DNA from: a virus
Length of the DNA stretch: 29,683 nucleotides
IMG/VR virus record: IMGVR_UViG_3300025098_000196
Coordinates: 1-29,683 of that record
Reading direction: 5' to 3' (one strand)
Shown: piece by piece, positions 9,277 through 17,247 of the stretch
Numbering within the stretch: the stretch's first letter is position 1
Layout of the letters: the number at the start of each line of letters is the position of its first letter
The notes under the pieces: generated by a model
What the model saw: the letters and a program-made list of their open reading frames with translations, nothing else
Told to the model about the DNA's origin: nothing
Databases searched by the model: none
Position numbers and translations under genes: made by a program

Positions 9277-10062
9277 ATGGCAAATGCTAAAACAGACACA
9301 GGTGCAGTAACTGTGAAAAAAGAAACTGCAGTCGTAGCGGCTAGCTTCTTAGAAGATGATGCTAACAAAGGGTTGGAGGGTATTACACAAGAAGACCTAG
9401 CAACACCTAGACTTAAAGTCTTAATGGCTTTATCTCCTCAAATAAATGAAATAGAGGGTGCGAGAGCAGGAATGATTTTAAACACCGCTACCGATAAACT
9501 GTTCGACGGATCAGAAGGTATTAAAGTATTACCTTGTGCATACGTTAGACAATATGTGGAATGGCAAGATAGAGGACAAGGAACGGGTGCACCTGTTAAT
9601 GTGTATGGTTCTGATTCTAACATCCTTGCGCAAACCACTAGGGATAATAATAACAAAGATAGATTAGAAAATGGTAACTATATTGAAACCTGTGCTAATC
9701 ACTTTGTATTAGTAGTAGAAGGCGACGGACAAATTTCTCCTGCGGTCATTACTATGAAATCAACTCAGTTAAAGAAGAGTAGGAAGTGGAACTCCATGAT
9801 GAATGGATTAGTCTTACAAGGTAAGAATGGTCCCTACAATCCTCCTTCTTTCTCAAGGTTCTATACTTTGAAGACTGCGCTTGAGGGTAATGATAAAGGA
9901 AAGTGGCACGGCTGGGATATCACTGCTAGTGAGTGGATTACAGATGACGATAAAACTTTATATGCGCAAGCAAAGAAGTTTTCTGACTCTGTGAGAAGCG
10001 GTAAAGAAACCGTGAAACACGAACAAGATGATACAAAACCTAGCGGAGACGTGCCGTTCTAA
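9277..10062 (+). CDS. Probable single-stranded DNA-binding protein
   Basis: The 261-residue protein has a central beta-rich region (about 45-225) with several aromatic residues (YVRQYVEW, RFYTLK, WHGWDI) suited to base stacking. Its C-terminal tail is disordered and acidic and ends in SGDVPF. That end matches the acidic tip of bacterial and phage SSBs (consensus DDDIPF), which recruits replication partners. It stands directly upstream of the primase, helicase and polymerase genes, where phage SSBs are usually found. The assignment rests on the tail, the aromatic pattern and the operon; I recognise no standard OB-fold signature by eye. An AAAGGA ribosome site lies before the ATG. Confidence 0.62.
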   Translation: MANAKTDTGAVTVKKETAVVAASFLEDDANKGLEGITQEDLATPRLKVLMALSPQINEIEGARAGMILNTATDKLFDGSEGIKVLPCAYVRQYVEWQDRGQGTGAPVNVYGSDSNILAQTTRDNNNKDRLENGNYIETCANHFVLVVEGDGQISPAVITMKSTQLKKSRKWNSMMNGLVLQGKNGPYNPPSFSRFYTLKTALEGNDKGKWHGWDITASEWITDDDKTLYAQAKKFSDSVRSGKETVKHEQDDTKPSGDVPF

Positions 10063-10181
10063 GTTTCGGTCCATCATGACAGGGTTCGCGTTGATCCTGC
10101 AAAAAAAGATCATAGGTGGGGACCGGGAGCGAAAAGCTTATAATTTTGCTGCCTATGATCAAGACGCACTAAAGGAGAATC
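10063..10181 (+). other. Structured 119-base leader between SSB and primase genes
   Basis: The gap holds a 9-bp perfect inverted repeat, GATCATAGG (10108-10116) with CCTATGATC (10152-10160). Inside it, AGC-g-AAAA (10128-10135) pairs with TTTTGCT (10144-10150) around one bulged G. A smaller CAGG/CCTG hairpin (10080-10083 with 10096-10099) precedes them. The AAAGGAG ribosome site of the primase gene follows. Together they could be a regulatory leader RNA, an RNA processing site or a DNA-level origin element. I could not match it to a known riboswitch. Confidence 0.5.
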
Positions 10182-11717
10182 ATGATTGAGAAATTTAAAC
10201 AAATATTCAGTGGACTAGACCGTGCTCACGGTGTTTATAAAAAAGGTGAGACACAGAATGGTATCAAACAAAAAGGTAAAGCTTACATAAAGAAAGAACC
10301 TGTCACTGATTTATTGTGGCAGAAACATCTAGACGGTGAGGAAAGTCTAGGAATCATTCCTGTACGAGACGCAATTAAAGAATTAGACGGTGATATTCTC
10401 ACACCAAGTACGTGTAGTTGGGGGTGTATTGATATTGATACATATCCCTTGGATCACGGAGCATTAATTAAAAAGATTAGAGATTTAAAGCTACCTTTGG
10501 TTGTATGTCGATCAAAGAGTGGGGGTGCACACTTATTTCTATTTACAAGTGAGCCTGTAGTAGCAAAAATATTAAAAGATAAGTTAGAAGAAATTGCAGC
10601 ATTATTAGGTTATGCGGACTGTGAAGTATTTCCAAAACAAATTGAGATACTTGCTGATAGAGGTGATACGGGTAATTTCTTAAATCTTCCATACTTTAAT
10701 GGTTTAACAGGTATGCGTTATGCTTTTAATGATAGGGGAGAAGCTTTAGATTTACCAGAATTCTTTGATATGTATGATACCTACGTACAGTCAGCAGAGC
10801 AGATCAATGAATTAAAGATTGAAAGTAAAAAACAAGTAGATGAATTAGAAGATGGACCGCCTTGTTTACAGATGATGATGTCTTTAGGTATACCAGAAGG
10901 GGGTCGAGATAATGCTTTGTTTCAATATGCCGTCTATGCGAAGAAGAAGTGGCCAGATGGTTGGCAGAACAAATTAGATGATTTTAATTTAAAGTATATG
11001 CAACCACCGTTGTCTTCATCTCAGATACAGAAGACAGTACGTCAACACGAACGCAACGAATATCAATACAAGTGTAAAGATCAACCGATGAAGTCACACT
11101 GTGCTTCGGGCACTTGTCGATTTAGAAAGTATGGTATAGGTGGTGACTTTCAACATGAGATGTCCGATCTTACAAAGTATCAATCAGATGAATCGCAGTG
11201 GTTTTTAAACATCGACGGTAGACGTTTATCTTTAAATACAAAAGATTTGTATGATCAAAATAGATTTATTCAATCTTGTATGGATCAATTAAATATTATT
11301 CCTAATCGATTGAATCCTCGTGATTGGATACAACGATTACAAGAATTGATTGCAAATGTAGAAATCATTGAGATGCCGAAAGAGATTACAAAAGAAGGTC
11401 GTTTTGATTTCTTACTTGATAGTTTCTTAGGTGATCAAGGTGAGGCAATGAACATAGAAGAAATACATATTGGTAAAGCTTGGTTTGAAGAAGGTATGGC
11501 TTATTTTAAACTGAACTCCTTACAAGACTTTTTAACAAAGAAACAGTTTAAAGATTTTACAACAACACAAATGTCTGCTCGTATTAAACAAATGGGAGGC
11601 GGTGATACAAGAAAGAAAGTAAAAAACAAGACTGTCTTTATGTGGTATGTACCTTACAATAAAACAGAAAAACTTAATTTAGATACACCTGATATGGAGG
11701 AGGCATTACCGTTTTGA
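10182..11717 (+). CDS. Archaeo-eukaryotic-type (AEP) primase with PriCT-like region
   Basis: The N-terminal half carries the AEP primase catalytic signature. The metal-binding DID is at residues 84-86 in WGCIDIDTYPLDH, the nucleotide-binding SGGAH at 113-117, and the third acidic motif EVFPKQ at 148-153, followed by GNFLNLPYFNG (164-174). Residues 230-330 look like a PriCT-type helical region (RDNALFQYAVYAKKKW) ending in a possible zinc site with Cys in YKCKDQPMKSHCASGTCRF. The C-terminal third is unassigned and ends in an acidic EEALPF tip, close to an SSB tail. It would make primers, or prime and extend, at the phage fork. An AAAGGAG site fixes the ATG at 10182. The 3' end overlaps the helicase start. 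Confidence 0.88.
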   Translation: MIEKFKQIFSGLDRAHGVYKKGETQNGIKQKGKAYIKKEPVTDLLWQKHLDGEESLGIIPVRDAIKELDGDILTPSTCSWGCIDIDTYPLDHGALIKKIRDLKLPLVVCRSKSGGAHLFLFTSEPVVAKILKDKLEEIAALLGYADCEVFPKQIEILADRGDTGNFLNLPYFNGLTGMRYAFNDRGEALDLPEFFDMYDTYVQSAEQINELKIESKKQVDELEDGPPCLQMMMSLGIPEGGRDNALFQYAVYAKKKWPDGWQNKLDDFNLKYMQPPLSSSQIQKTVRQHERNEYQYKCKDQPMKSHCASGTCRFRKYGIGGDFQHEMSDLTKYQSDESQWFLNIDGRRLSLNTKDLYDQNRFIQSCMDQLNIIPNRLNPRDWIQRLQELIANVEIIEMPKEITKEGRFDFLLDSFLGDQGEAMNIEEIHIGKAWFEEGMAYFKLNSLQDFLTKKQFKDFTTTQMSARIKQMGGGDTRKKVKNKTVFMWYVPYNKTEKLNLDTPDMEEALPF

Positions 11718-13243
11718 GGAAGATTATCTTTGGTCCACCCGGAACAGGGAAGACTACTTATCTTTTAGATAAAGTCTTTGCAAAGGAAGTGGAGCAAGGA
11801 GTTGATCCCGCAAAAATAGGATACTTTGCCTTTACAAGAAAAGCCGCACAAGAAGCTTTAATGAGAGCTCTAGGTAAATTTCCTAGTATATCAAAGAAGA
11901 ACTTTAAACACTTTCAAACACTGCATAGTTTGGCTTATCACTCTATTGGTTTAACAGAGAGCGATGTGATGAACGATGAAGACTATCGATATCTATCCGA
12001 TAAATTACAGATACGTTTGTCAAATCCTAATCGTAAAATAAATACATTAGGGGCAGGCTTTCCCGATGATCAGTTTACTGCACTGATTGATTTATCAAAG
12101 ATAAACGGAGTATCTGTACAAGAACAATTTCAACAACACGATGGACACTTAGAAGGTGGTTTATTAAAGTTAGAGTATATCGCTAAAGGTTTACACGACT
12201 ACAAGTTTGGTGGTAACAGCCCACGATTTAAGTTTGATTATACTGATATGTTAATTGAATTTAACAAACGTGATATGGACGTGGGATTAGATGTAATTAT
12301 TATTGACGAAGCGCAAGATTTATCATGGTTACAATGGCAATTGGTAGAGAAGTTATCCCGTAAAACAAAACGTATTTACATTGCGGGGGATGACGACCAA
12401 GCTATTTTTAAATGGGCAGGTGCTCGTAGTGATTTCTTAGTGAATATGGAAGGGGAGAAAGTAGTTTTAGGACAATCTTATAGAATACCAAAATCTGTTC
12501 AACGTGTCGCTAATAATATTATCTTGCCTGTACAAAAAAGAGTTTTTAAACATTGGCGTCCAAGAGACGATGAAGGTACAGTTAAATATTTACCTACACG
12601 ACATTTAAAACCATTATCAAACGGTGACTGGATGATACTAGGTCGTACTAATTATATTCTTGATCAGATAGAAGATTATTTAAAGTCTGAAGGATACTAC
12701 TACAAGCGCAATGAACAACGCTCTGTGAGTGATCGGTTATTTAAAGCCGTTCGCGCATGGGAAGAATTACAACGTAAAAATATAATAACACTGGACGATG
12801 TAAAAAATATTTATTACTATTTACCTAGAATTGAAAGAAGACATAAACAAATGCAGAATGTTCAAAAAGAATTATTTACATATGAAGAGTTAGTGAAAGA
12901 CCATGGCTTGTACTTAGATAAAAATACACCATGGCAAGATGCATTAACAAAGATTCCTGAAACAAAAAAGTTTTATTTATCTGCAGTGTTACGCCGAGAG
13001 CGTGACTTATCTCACGAACCACGGATCAAGCTATCAACCATACATGGTGCAAAAGGTGGTGAGGCAGATAATGTTATGTTGTTAACAGATCTTTCTAAAA
13101 AGGCTGATGAATCCTATTGGAAAGATAAAGATGATGAACGTAGGGTATTCTATGTTGGAGTAACACGAGCGAAAGAAAACTTGCATATTGTTCGATCTAA
13201 TTCTAATAGAGAATTTTCTGAATTATTTCAAAGGATACATTAA
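11714..13243 (+). CDS. UvrD/Rep-like superfamily 1A DNA helicase
   Basis: The 509-residue protein has all main SF1A motifs. Motif I is GPPGTGKT (7-14), Ia is FAFTRKAA (38-45), II is IDEAQD (197-202), III is GDDDQAIFKWAG (225-236), IV-like is QSYRIPKS (254-261), V is TIHGAKGGEAD (442-452), and VI is RRVFYVGVTRAKENL (476-490). It should unwind DNA 3' to 5' at the replication fork or during recombination. The start codon is TTG, overlapping the primase stop (TTGA), with a GGAGGAGG ribosome site 12 bases before. The next in-frame ATG is beyond motif I, so TTG is required. Its stop overlaps the polymerase start by one base, so synthesis of the three replication proteins is coupled. Confidence 0.93.
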   Translation: MRKIIFGPPGTGKTTYLLDKVFAKEVEQGVDPAKIGYFAFTRKAAQEALMRALGKFPSISKKNFKHFQTLHSLAYHSIGLTESDVMNDEDYRYLSDKLQIRLSNPNRKINTLGAGFPDDQFTALIDLSKINGVSVQEQFQQHDGHLEGGLLKLEYIAKGLHDYKFGGNSPRFKFDYTDMLIEFNKRDMDVGLDVIIIDEAQDLSWLQWQLVEKLSRKTKRIYIAGDDDQAIFKWAGARSDFLVNMEGEKVVLGQSYRIPKSVQRVANNIILPVQKRVFKHWRPRDDEGTVKYLPTRHLKPLSNGDWMILGRTNYILDQIEDYLKSEGYYYKRNEQRSVSDRLFKAVRAWEELQRKNIITLDDVKNIYYYLPRIERRHKQMQNVQKELFTYEELVKDHGLYLDKNTPWQDALTKIPETKKFYLSAVLRRERDLSHEPRIKLSTIHGAKGGEADNVMLLTDLSKKADESYWKDKDDERRVFYVGVTRAKENLHIVRSNSNREFSELFQRIH

Positions 13244-15129
13244 TGGGTATACAGATTCCAATCTTTCAACCGCCAAGTGAGTGGCTACCACCAGAAGACT
13301 TTCCTGATCTATCGGGCGCAAAAGAAATTGCAATTGATTTAGAAACACGTGATCCTCACATCAAGGACATTGGTCCGGGTTGGGCGACAGGTAAGGGTTA
13401 TGTTATAGGAGTAGCTATTGCCGTAGAAGGTTGGCAAGCATATTACCCTATTCGTCATGATGGCGGCGGTAATCTTGATGAAAAGGTTTTTAAGAAATGG
13501 TTTCAAGAAGTTCTCAATCTACCTTCCGATAAAATATTTCATAACGCTATGTACGATGTTGGTTGGATTACTTGTGGTATGGGTATGACTATCAATGGTC
13601 GATTATTGGATACTTTAATTGCCGCTCCTCTCGTGAATGAGAATATGATGCGGTACAATTTAAATGAATTAGCAAAGCACTATTTAGGCGAATCAAAGTC
13701 TGAAGCTTTACTATATGAGGCAGCCCGTGAATGGGGTGTGGACGCGAAGGGCGAGATGTATCGATTACCCCCGATGCATGTCGGCCCTTACGCAGAACAA
13801 GATGCCGCCGTAACATTGAAGTTATGGAATCATTTAAAGGTAGAGATTACTAAGCAAGAATTAACTCATATATTTGATCTTGAAACACGGTTATTTCCCG
13901 TGTTATTGGAGATGAAAAAGAAAGGAGTACGGGTTGACATACAAAGAGCAGAGAAGATTAAAGGCGAATTATATAAAAAGGAGAAGGAAATATTACGCCA
14001 GATTCAAAGAGATACGGGAGTTGAGATCAGCGTATGGGAAGCTCGATCGATTGCAAAGGCTTTCGATGCTCAAGACATTACTTATCCTAAAACACCGAGG
14101 TCTAATGAACCTTCTTTCAACAAACACTTCTTATCAACTCACCCTTCACCGATCGCCAAAATGGTTAACGAAGCTAGGGAAATAAATAAAGCACGCACAA
14201 CATTTATTGACACAATTTTAAAACACGAACACAAGGGTAGAATTCACGCTGAGATTCATCAAATGCGAGGTGAAAGTGGGGGCACGGTTACAGGACGTTT
14301 TAGTTATAGTAGCCCTAATCTTCAACAAGTTCCTGCAAGGAACAAGGTTCTCGGACCACTGATCAGAAGTTTATTTATACCTGAAGAAGGTTGTCGTTGG
14401 AGTACCTTTGATTATTCACAACAAGAACCAAGAATATTGGTTCACTTTGCAAAGCTTACCATGGGCGGTCTAAGAGGTGCCGACGAAGTAATACAAGCAT
14501 ACGAAGATACCGACGCCGACTTTCATCAAGTCGTGGCTGACATGGCGGGGATTGATCGTAAACAGGCGAAGACCATAAACTTAGGTATGATGTACGGCAT
14601 GGGTAAGGGAAAGCTAAGTAGTGAACTCGGTCTTGACATTGATGATACTGCGGCATTGTTCGAGGAGTATCATTCTCGCGTTCCGTTTGTCAAACAGTTA
14701 ATCGATCAAGCTTCTAAAAAAGCAGGTGATGTAGGAACTGTAAGAACATTACTAGGTCGTGTCTGCCGTTTTGAATCATGGGAACCTAACAGGTTTGGTA
14801 TAAACAAACCGTTGCCAAGAGCAGAAGCGGAAAGAGAATATGGGAAAGACATCAAACGTGCTTTTACATACAAAGCGTTAAATAGATTAATTCAAGGTAG
14901 TGCCGCTGATCAAACAAAGAAAGCCATGGTAGACTTATACGAGGCAGGATACCTTGCGCATATCCAAGTTCATGACGAGCTAGATTTAAGTTTGTCAAGT
15001 GAAAAAGAGATGAAAGAAATAAAGAATTTGATGGAAAACTGTGTCGAACTTAGGGTAAAATCAAAGGTTGACGTTGAAGTAGGGCCTAACTGGGGTCAGA
15101 TAAAAGAATTGAACTTAAAAGATGAGTAG
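13243..15129 (+). CDS. polA: Family A DNA polymerase with 3'-5' proofreading exonuclease
   Basis: The 628-residue enzyme is a short phage-type Pol I without the 5' nuclease. The exonuclease has ExoI IDLET (Asp32, Glu34), ExoII HNAMYD (100-105) and ExoIII YAEQDAA (183-189). The polymerase has motif A FDYSQQEPR (389-397, Asp390), motif B RKQAKTINLGMMYG (439-452) and motif C VHDE (576-579). Every catalytic acidic residue is present. The residue matching E. coli Phe762 is Leu447, a change linked in published viral ecology work to slower or temperate replication. The gene follows the helicase with one base of overlap (TAATG). It is the last large gene of the replication operon. Confidence 0.96.
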   Translation: MGIQIPIFQPPSEWLPPEDFPDLSGAKEIAIDLETRDPHIKDIGPGWATGKGYVIGVAIAVEGWQAYYPIRHDGGGNLDEKVFKKWFQEVLNLPSDKIFHNAMYDVGWITCGMGMTINGRLLDTLIAAPLVNENMMRYNLNELAKHYLGESKSEALLYEAAREWGVDAKGEMYRLPPMHVGPYAEQDAAVTLKLWNHLKVEITKQELTHIFDLETRLFPVLLEMKKKGVRVDIQRAEKIKGELYKKEKEILRQIQRDTGVEISVWEARSIAKAFDAQDITYPKTPRSNEPSFNKHFLSTHPSPIAKMVNEAREINKARTTFIDTILKHEHKGRIHAEIHQMRGESGGTVTGRFSYSSPNLQQVPARNKVLGPLIRSLFIPEEGCRWSTFDYSQQEPRILVHFAKLTMGGLRGADEVIQAYEDTDADFHQVVADMAGIDRKQAKTINLGMMYGMGKGKLSSELGLDIDDTAALFEEYHSRVPFVKQLIDQASKKAGDVGTVRTLLGRVCRFESWEPNRFGINKPLPRAEAEREYGKDIKRAFTYKALNRLIQGSAADQTKKAMVDLYEAGYLAHIQVHDELDLSLSSEKEMKEIKNLMENCVELRVKSKVDVEVGPNWGQIKELNLKDE

Positions 15130-15144
15130 TATATAAGGGTTGTT

Positions 15145-15453
15145 ATGTCTATTAAACAAAGAGATAATTTTGTAAATAATCCCTCTAATGAAGCGATGGC
15201 TAAAAAAATTCTTAAAGAACAGGGAAACAAAAACCCTACGTCTGAAGATATTGGGAAATTTTTATCTGATGAATTTGAAAAATTAGATAAGGATAAGATG
15301 GGATCTGATTTAGGAAGATTTATCGGCGGGGGACTAAAAAAAATAAAAACTGCCCTAGGTTTTAAAAGGGGCGGAGAAGTAAAGAAAACTAAGAAAAAAA
15401 TAAAACACGCTGGCCGTCTCGCGAAACGCGGATATGGCAAAGCAAGAAAATAA
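15145..15453 (+). CDS. 102 aa protein with highly basic C-terminus
   Basis: The first 60 residues are a charged helical domain. The C-terminal 40 are strongly basic and Gly-containing, with FKRGGEVKKTKKKIKHAG and ending in RGYGKARK. Such tails bind nucleic acid without sequence specificity and are common in small marine-phage proteins. A role in packaging or DNA condensation is possible but not shown. An AAGGG site precedes the ATG 15 bases after the polymerase stop. Confidence 0.6.
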   Translation: MSIKQRDNFVNNPSNEAMAKKILKEQGNKNPTSEDIGKFLSDEFEKLDKDKMGSDLGRFIGGGLKKIKTALGFKRGGEVKKTKKKIKHAGRLAKRGYGKARK

Positions 15454-15466
15454 CAAGGAGTATATT

Positions 15467-15625
15467 ATGGAACAAATACATGATTTAGAGAAGGCACTGA
15501 AGTCTCTGCAAGAAACGTATAACTTAGCGTTGAAAAAAATTGAAGAACTATGTGATGATAAACAAGAGATGAGACAAGAGATTTTTAAACTAAAGGGAAT
15601 ATATCAAGAACAATCTGTCGAGTAG
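15467..15625 (+). CDS. 52 aa coiled-coil protein
   Basis: The start is set by an AAGGAG ribosome site six bases before the ATG at 15467. An in-frame ATG at 15434 lies inside the upstream gene and lacks such a site. The product is almost entirely one heptad-patterned helix (MEQIHDLEKALKSLQETYNL onward). Function unknown; its stop overlaps the next start by one base. Confidence 0.6.
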   Translation: MEQIHDLEKALKSLQETYNLALKKIEELCDDKQEMRQEIFKLKGIYQEQSVE

Positions 15626-15930
15626 TGATTATTGATTTCGAGAAAGAAAGAAGAAAGAGAAGCTATCCCGATGAGGATGGCTTTCATGAATTTGTTCAGA
15701 TTATAGTTCCCATTAGAAAAAACGAAGAAGAACAAAGATTCTTATCGTCAGACTGTACCTTTCTTACCAACAGTGATTTTTTTTATGAACAGATGATGGA
15801 TTCAGACGTCAAAGAAAAGTTTACGGGAAACTTAAAACGATATTTTGAGGAGTACGAAGAACAATTAAGAGAAAGAGAAGAAGGAGTGGATTTAATTATG
15901 AATCACGTAGGAGATATAGAATGGAGTTAA
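15625..15930 (+). CDS. 101 aa acidic protein of unknown function
   Basis: The GTG at 15625 shares its first base with the preceding stop (TAGTG), and no in-frame ATG lies near. The product is acidic and aromatic-rich: FVQIIVPIRK (23-32) looks like a beta strand, and the second half is helical with a Glu/Arg-rich run. No motif is recognised. It overlaps the methyltransferase gene by ten bases, so the two are translated together. Confidence 0.55.
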   Translation: MIIDFEKERRKRSYPDEDGFHEFVQIIVPIRKNEEEQRFLSSDCTFLTNSDFFYEQMMDSDVKEKFTGNLKRYFEEYEEQLREREEGVDLIMNHVGDIEWS

Positions 15931-16532
15931 CTTATCATAGAATACCGGGCTGGTTTAATTACCAAGACTCGTATGCTCAATTAGCTAGTAACTTACCCGA
16001 CGAGTCTAAGATCGTGGAAATCGGATCCTTTATGGGTCGCTCTACAAGTTTCTTGGCAACATCTTTTTGGAACGCGAACAAGGAAAATGTAAAAATATAT
16101 TGTATTGATACATGGGAAGGTAGCGGTAAAGAACACGCTCACATCGATCTATCTAGAATGTATGAAACTTTTCGTGAGAATTTACAATTTTTTATCGGAA
16201 GAGAAATGGTTATTCCTTTACAAGGACGTAGTGATAATCAAGAGTTCTTAGATCGTTTTGAAGATGGCTCACTTGATGCAATCAGTGTCGACGGTGCTCA
16301 TACTTATGATGAAGTTAAAGATGATATTTTAAATTGGTGGCCAAAGTTAAAACCCGACGGTGTAATGATTGGTGATGATTACAATTGGGAAAGTGTTAAA
16401 CAAGCTGTCACTGATTCCTTTACAAAATTAAATGTATCTAGTGAGATATGGGTAAACTCAAGCACTGAGTATACATGGTATGTTGCGAAGAACGGTGACG
16501 CAGAACCTTATAAAAAGATGATTCCTAAATAA
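15921..16532 (+). CDS. Class I SAM-dependent methyltransferase (Methyltransf_24 type)
   Basis: The 203-residue protein has the Rossmann methyltransferase core. Motif I is VEIGSFMGRS (32-41), the acidic post-I loop is CIDTWEG (61-67), then VDGAHTYDEVKDDI (123-136) and LKPDGVMIGDDY (143-154). The DGAHTYxxVxxD and GDDY pattern is typical of Methyltransf_24 and related sugar or small-molecule O-methyltransferases, not of DNA methylases. Phage copies may modify glycans or metabolites, but the substrate cannot be read from sequence. It ends the + strand operon and overlaps a convergent small - strand gene by eight bases. Confidence 0.85.
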   Translation: MELTYHRIPGWFNYQDSYAQLASNLPDESKIVEIGSFMGRSTSFLATSFWNANKENVKIYCIDTWEGSGKEHAHIDLSRMYETFRENLQFFIGREMVIPLQGRSDNQEFLDRFEDGSLDAISVDGAHTYDEVKDDILNWWPKLKPDGVMIGDDYNWESVKQAVTDSFTKLNVSSEIWVNSSTEYTWYVAKNGDAEPYKKMIPK

Positions 16533-16722
16533 TATCTTTTGCTGTACAGAAACCTGTTACATACACATCGGGACGATACAATTGTCTTTTAACATCATCA
16601 ACAAAGAACAGACAATCGTCGATTGTTTGAAATGTTTCTTGTGTAGGTAATGCAACGCACGTTTTATCTAAGGGTAATGTTGGATTCTGTAAACACATTA
16701 TTAAAACGAGAAAGATTTTCAT
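16525..16722 (-). CDS. 65 aa exported cysteine-containing small protein
   Basis: The product starts with a short hydrophobic signal-like segment (MKIFLVLIMC), followed by a small region with three further Cys (DKTCVALP, DDCLFFV, GFCTAKD) that could form disulphides outside the cytoplasm. The Cys at residue 10 is not in a standard lipobox. It is convergent with the methyltransferase and divergent from the RHH regulator gene, sharing the 57-base control region 16723-16779. Function unknown; an envelope or superinfection role is speculative. Confidence 0.5.
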   Translation of the reverse strand: MKIFLVLIMCLQNPTLPLDKTCVALPTQETFQTIDDCLFFVDDVKRQLYRPDVYVTGFCTAKDII

Positions 16723-16744
16723 CTCAATATTGTATCTTATTTAG

Positions 16745-16780
16745 TTGCAAAAGTATTAATAATTTTATAAGATTATCCCA
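16745..16780 (+). promoter_or_regulatory. Promoter of RHH gene with operator half-site over the start codon
   Basis: TTGCAA (16745-16750) and TAAGAT (16768-16773) are 17 bases apart. The expected transcript start falls on the A of the ATG at 16780, and no ribosome site is present, so the mRNA is probably leaderless. ATTATCCCA (16772-16780) is one half of the operator repeated through the window and runs into the start codon, as expected for self-regulation. Confidence 0.55.
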
Positions 16781-16980
16781 TGAATACCGCAAAATATAAG
16801 TCGGTTGCAGTCCGATTAGAAAGTTATAAAAAAGCTGCGCCTATGGCGAAAGAAAGATATATGTCCATGGGATCGTTTATTCGTTATTTAATTGATAATG
16901 AATATGAGAGAATCAATGGCGTTACGCCCAAACCGAATGGAGCCCACCATGAATCCCGAGTTGAAGAAAGCCATCAGTGA
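16780..16980 (+). CDS. Ribbon-helix-helix (CopG/Arc-like) DNA-binding protein, candidate repressor
   Basis: Residues 6-44 match the RHH fold. A short strand YKSVAVRL (6-13) would enter the DNA major groove as a dimer, helix A covers 15-27, a turn contains MSMG, and helix B is SFIRYLIDNEYERI (32-45). The SxxIRxLI pattern is typical of CopG/Arc-type repressors and antitoxins. A flexible polar tail (46-66) follows. No HTH protein is visible elsewhere in the window, so this is the best local candidate for the regulator that reads ATTATCYCA-N6-TGRGATAAT. A half-site overlaps its start. The mRNA appears leaderless, as in lambda cI made from PRM. The next gene overlaps by 32 bases and is in another frame; it could be a partner protein. 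Confidence 0.72.
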   Translation: MNTAKYKSVAVRLESYKKAAPMAKERYMSMGSFIRYLIDNEYERINGVTPKPNGAHHESRVEESHQ

Positions 16981-17119
16981 TCTAATCACCTACGCTCGAT
17001 ATGATATCGGCGAGAACTTAGAAGACTCAATTAAAGTTATTGAAGGATGGTTAACTGAAAAAAAAGTACAAATTAATGATCATGACCCCAAATTTTTTAT
17101 AGAAGAAAAAGAGTTTTAA
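16949..17119 (+). CDS. 56 aa small protein coupled to RHH regulator
   Basis: ATG 16949 has a GGAG site six bases upstream. An upstream in-frame start at 16892 would overlap the RHH gene much further and has no site. The product is acidic and helical (NPELKKAISDLITYARYDIG onward) with a mixed-charge tail. It is unrecognised. Overlap with the RHH gene suggests cotranslation, so it could be a cofactor or, less likely, the toxin of an RHH antitoxin pair. No toxin motif is seen. Confidence 0.5.
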   Translation: MNPELKKAISDLITYARYDIGENLEDSIKVIEGWLTEKKVQINDHDPKFFIEEKEF

Positions 17120-17125
17120 AAGTTT

Positions 17126-17247
17126 GGATAGCTCACTCCTTACTTTATCCCTCCCACAAGGCACCGTTGTTCGAGCTATCCCAAGTCTAGGTATCCTTTC
17201 CTCCGTATTGCATTTTCCTAGACGAGTCAAGACTGACCAACGGTGCC
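17126..17247 (+). ncRNA. Pseudoknotted 5' leader over the start of the nuclease gene
   Basis: Three perfect helices can form. A is GGATAGCTC (17126-17134) with GAGCTATCC (17173-17181). B is GGCACCGTTG (17160-17169) with CAACGGTGCC (17238-17247). C is GTCTAGG (17185-17191) with CCTAGAC (17217-17223). A and B cross, giving an H-type pseudoknot with three-base linkers, and C sits inside the large loop. The GTG start of the next gene (17243) lies in the 3' strand of helix B, so the fold would hide it. This is the architecture of a translational switch or autoregulated leader. Not matched to a known family by eye. Confidence 0.6.

Noticed and set aside
15096-15440. - strand 114-codon frame over the basic-tail gene
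   Set aside because: Phe/Pro/Ser-rich mirror of a Lys/Glu-rich gene; overlaps a better-supported + strand gene with a ribosome site.
17126-17181. tRNA-like element (GGATAGCTCA start, GTTCGAGC, GCTATCCCA end)
   Set aside because: Only 56 bases, no T arm or anticodon arm can be drawn; the same bases fit the pseudoknot leader better.
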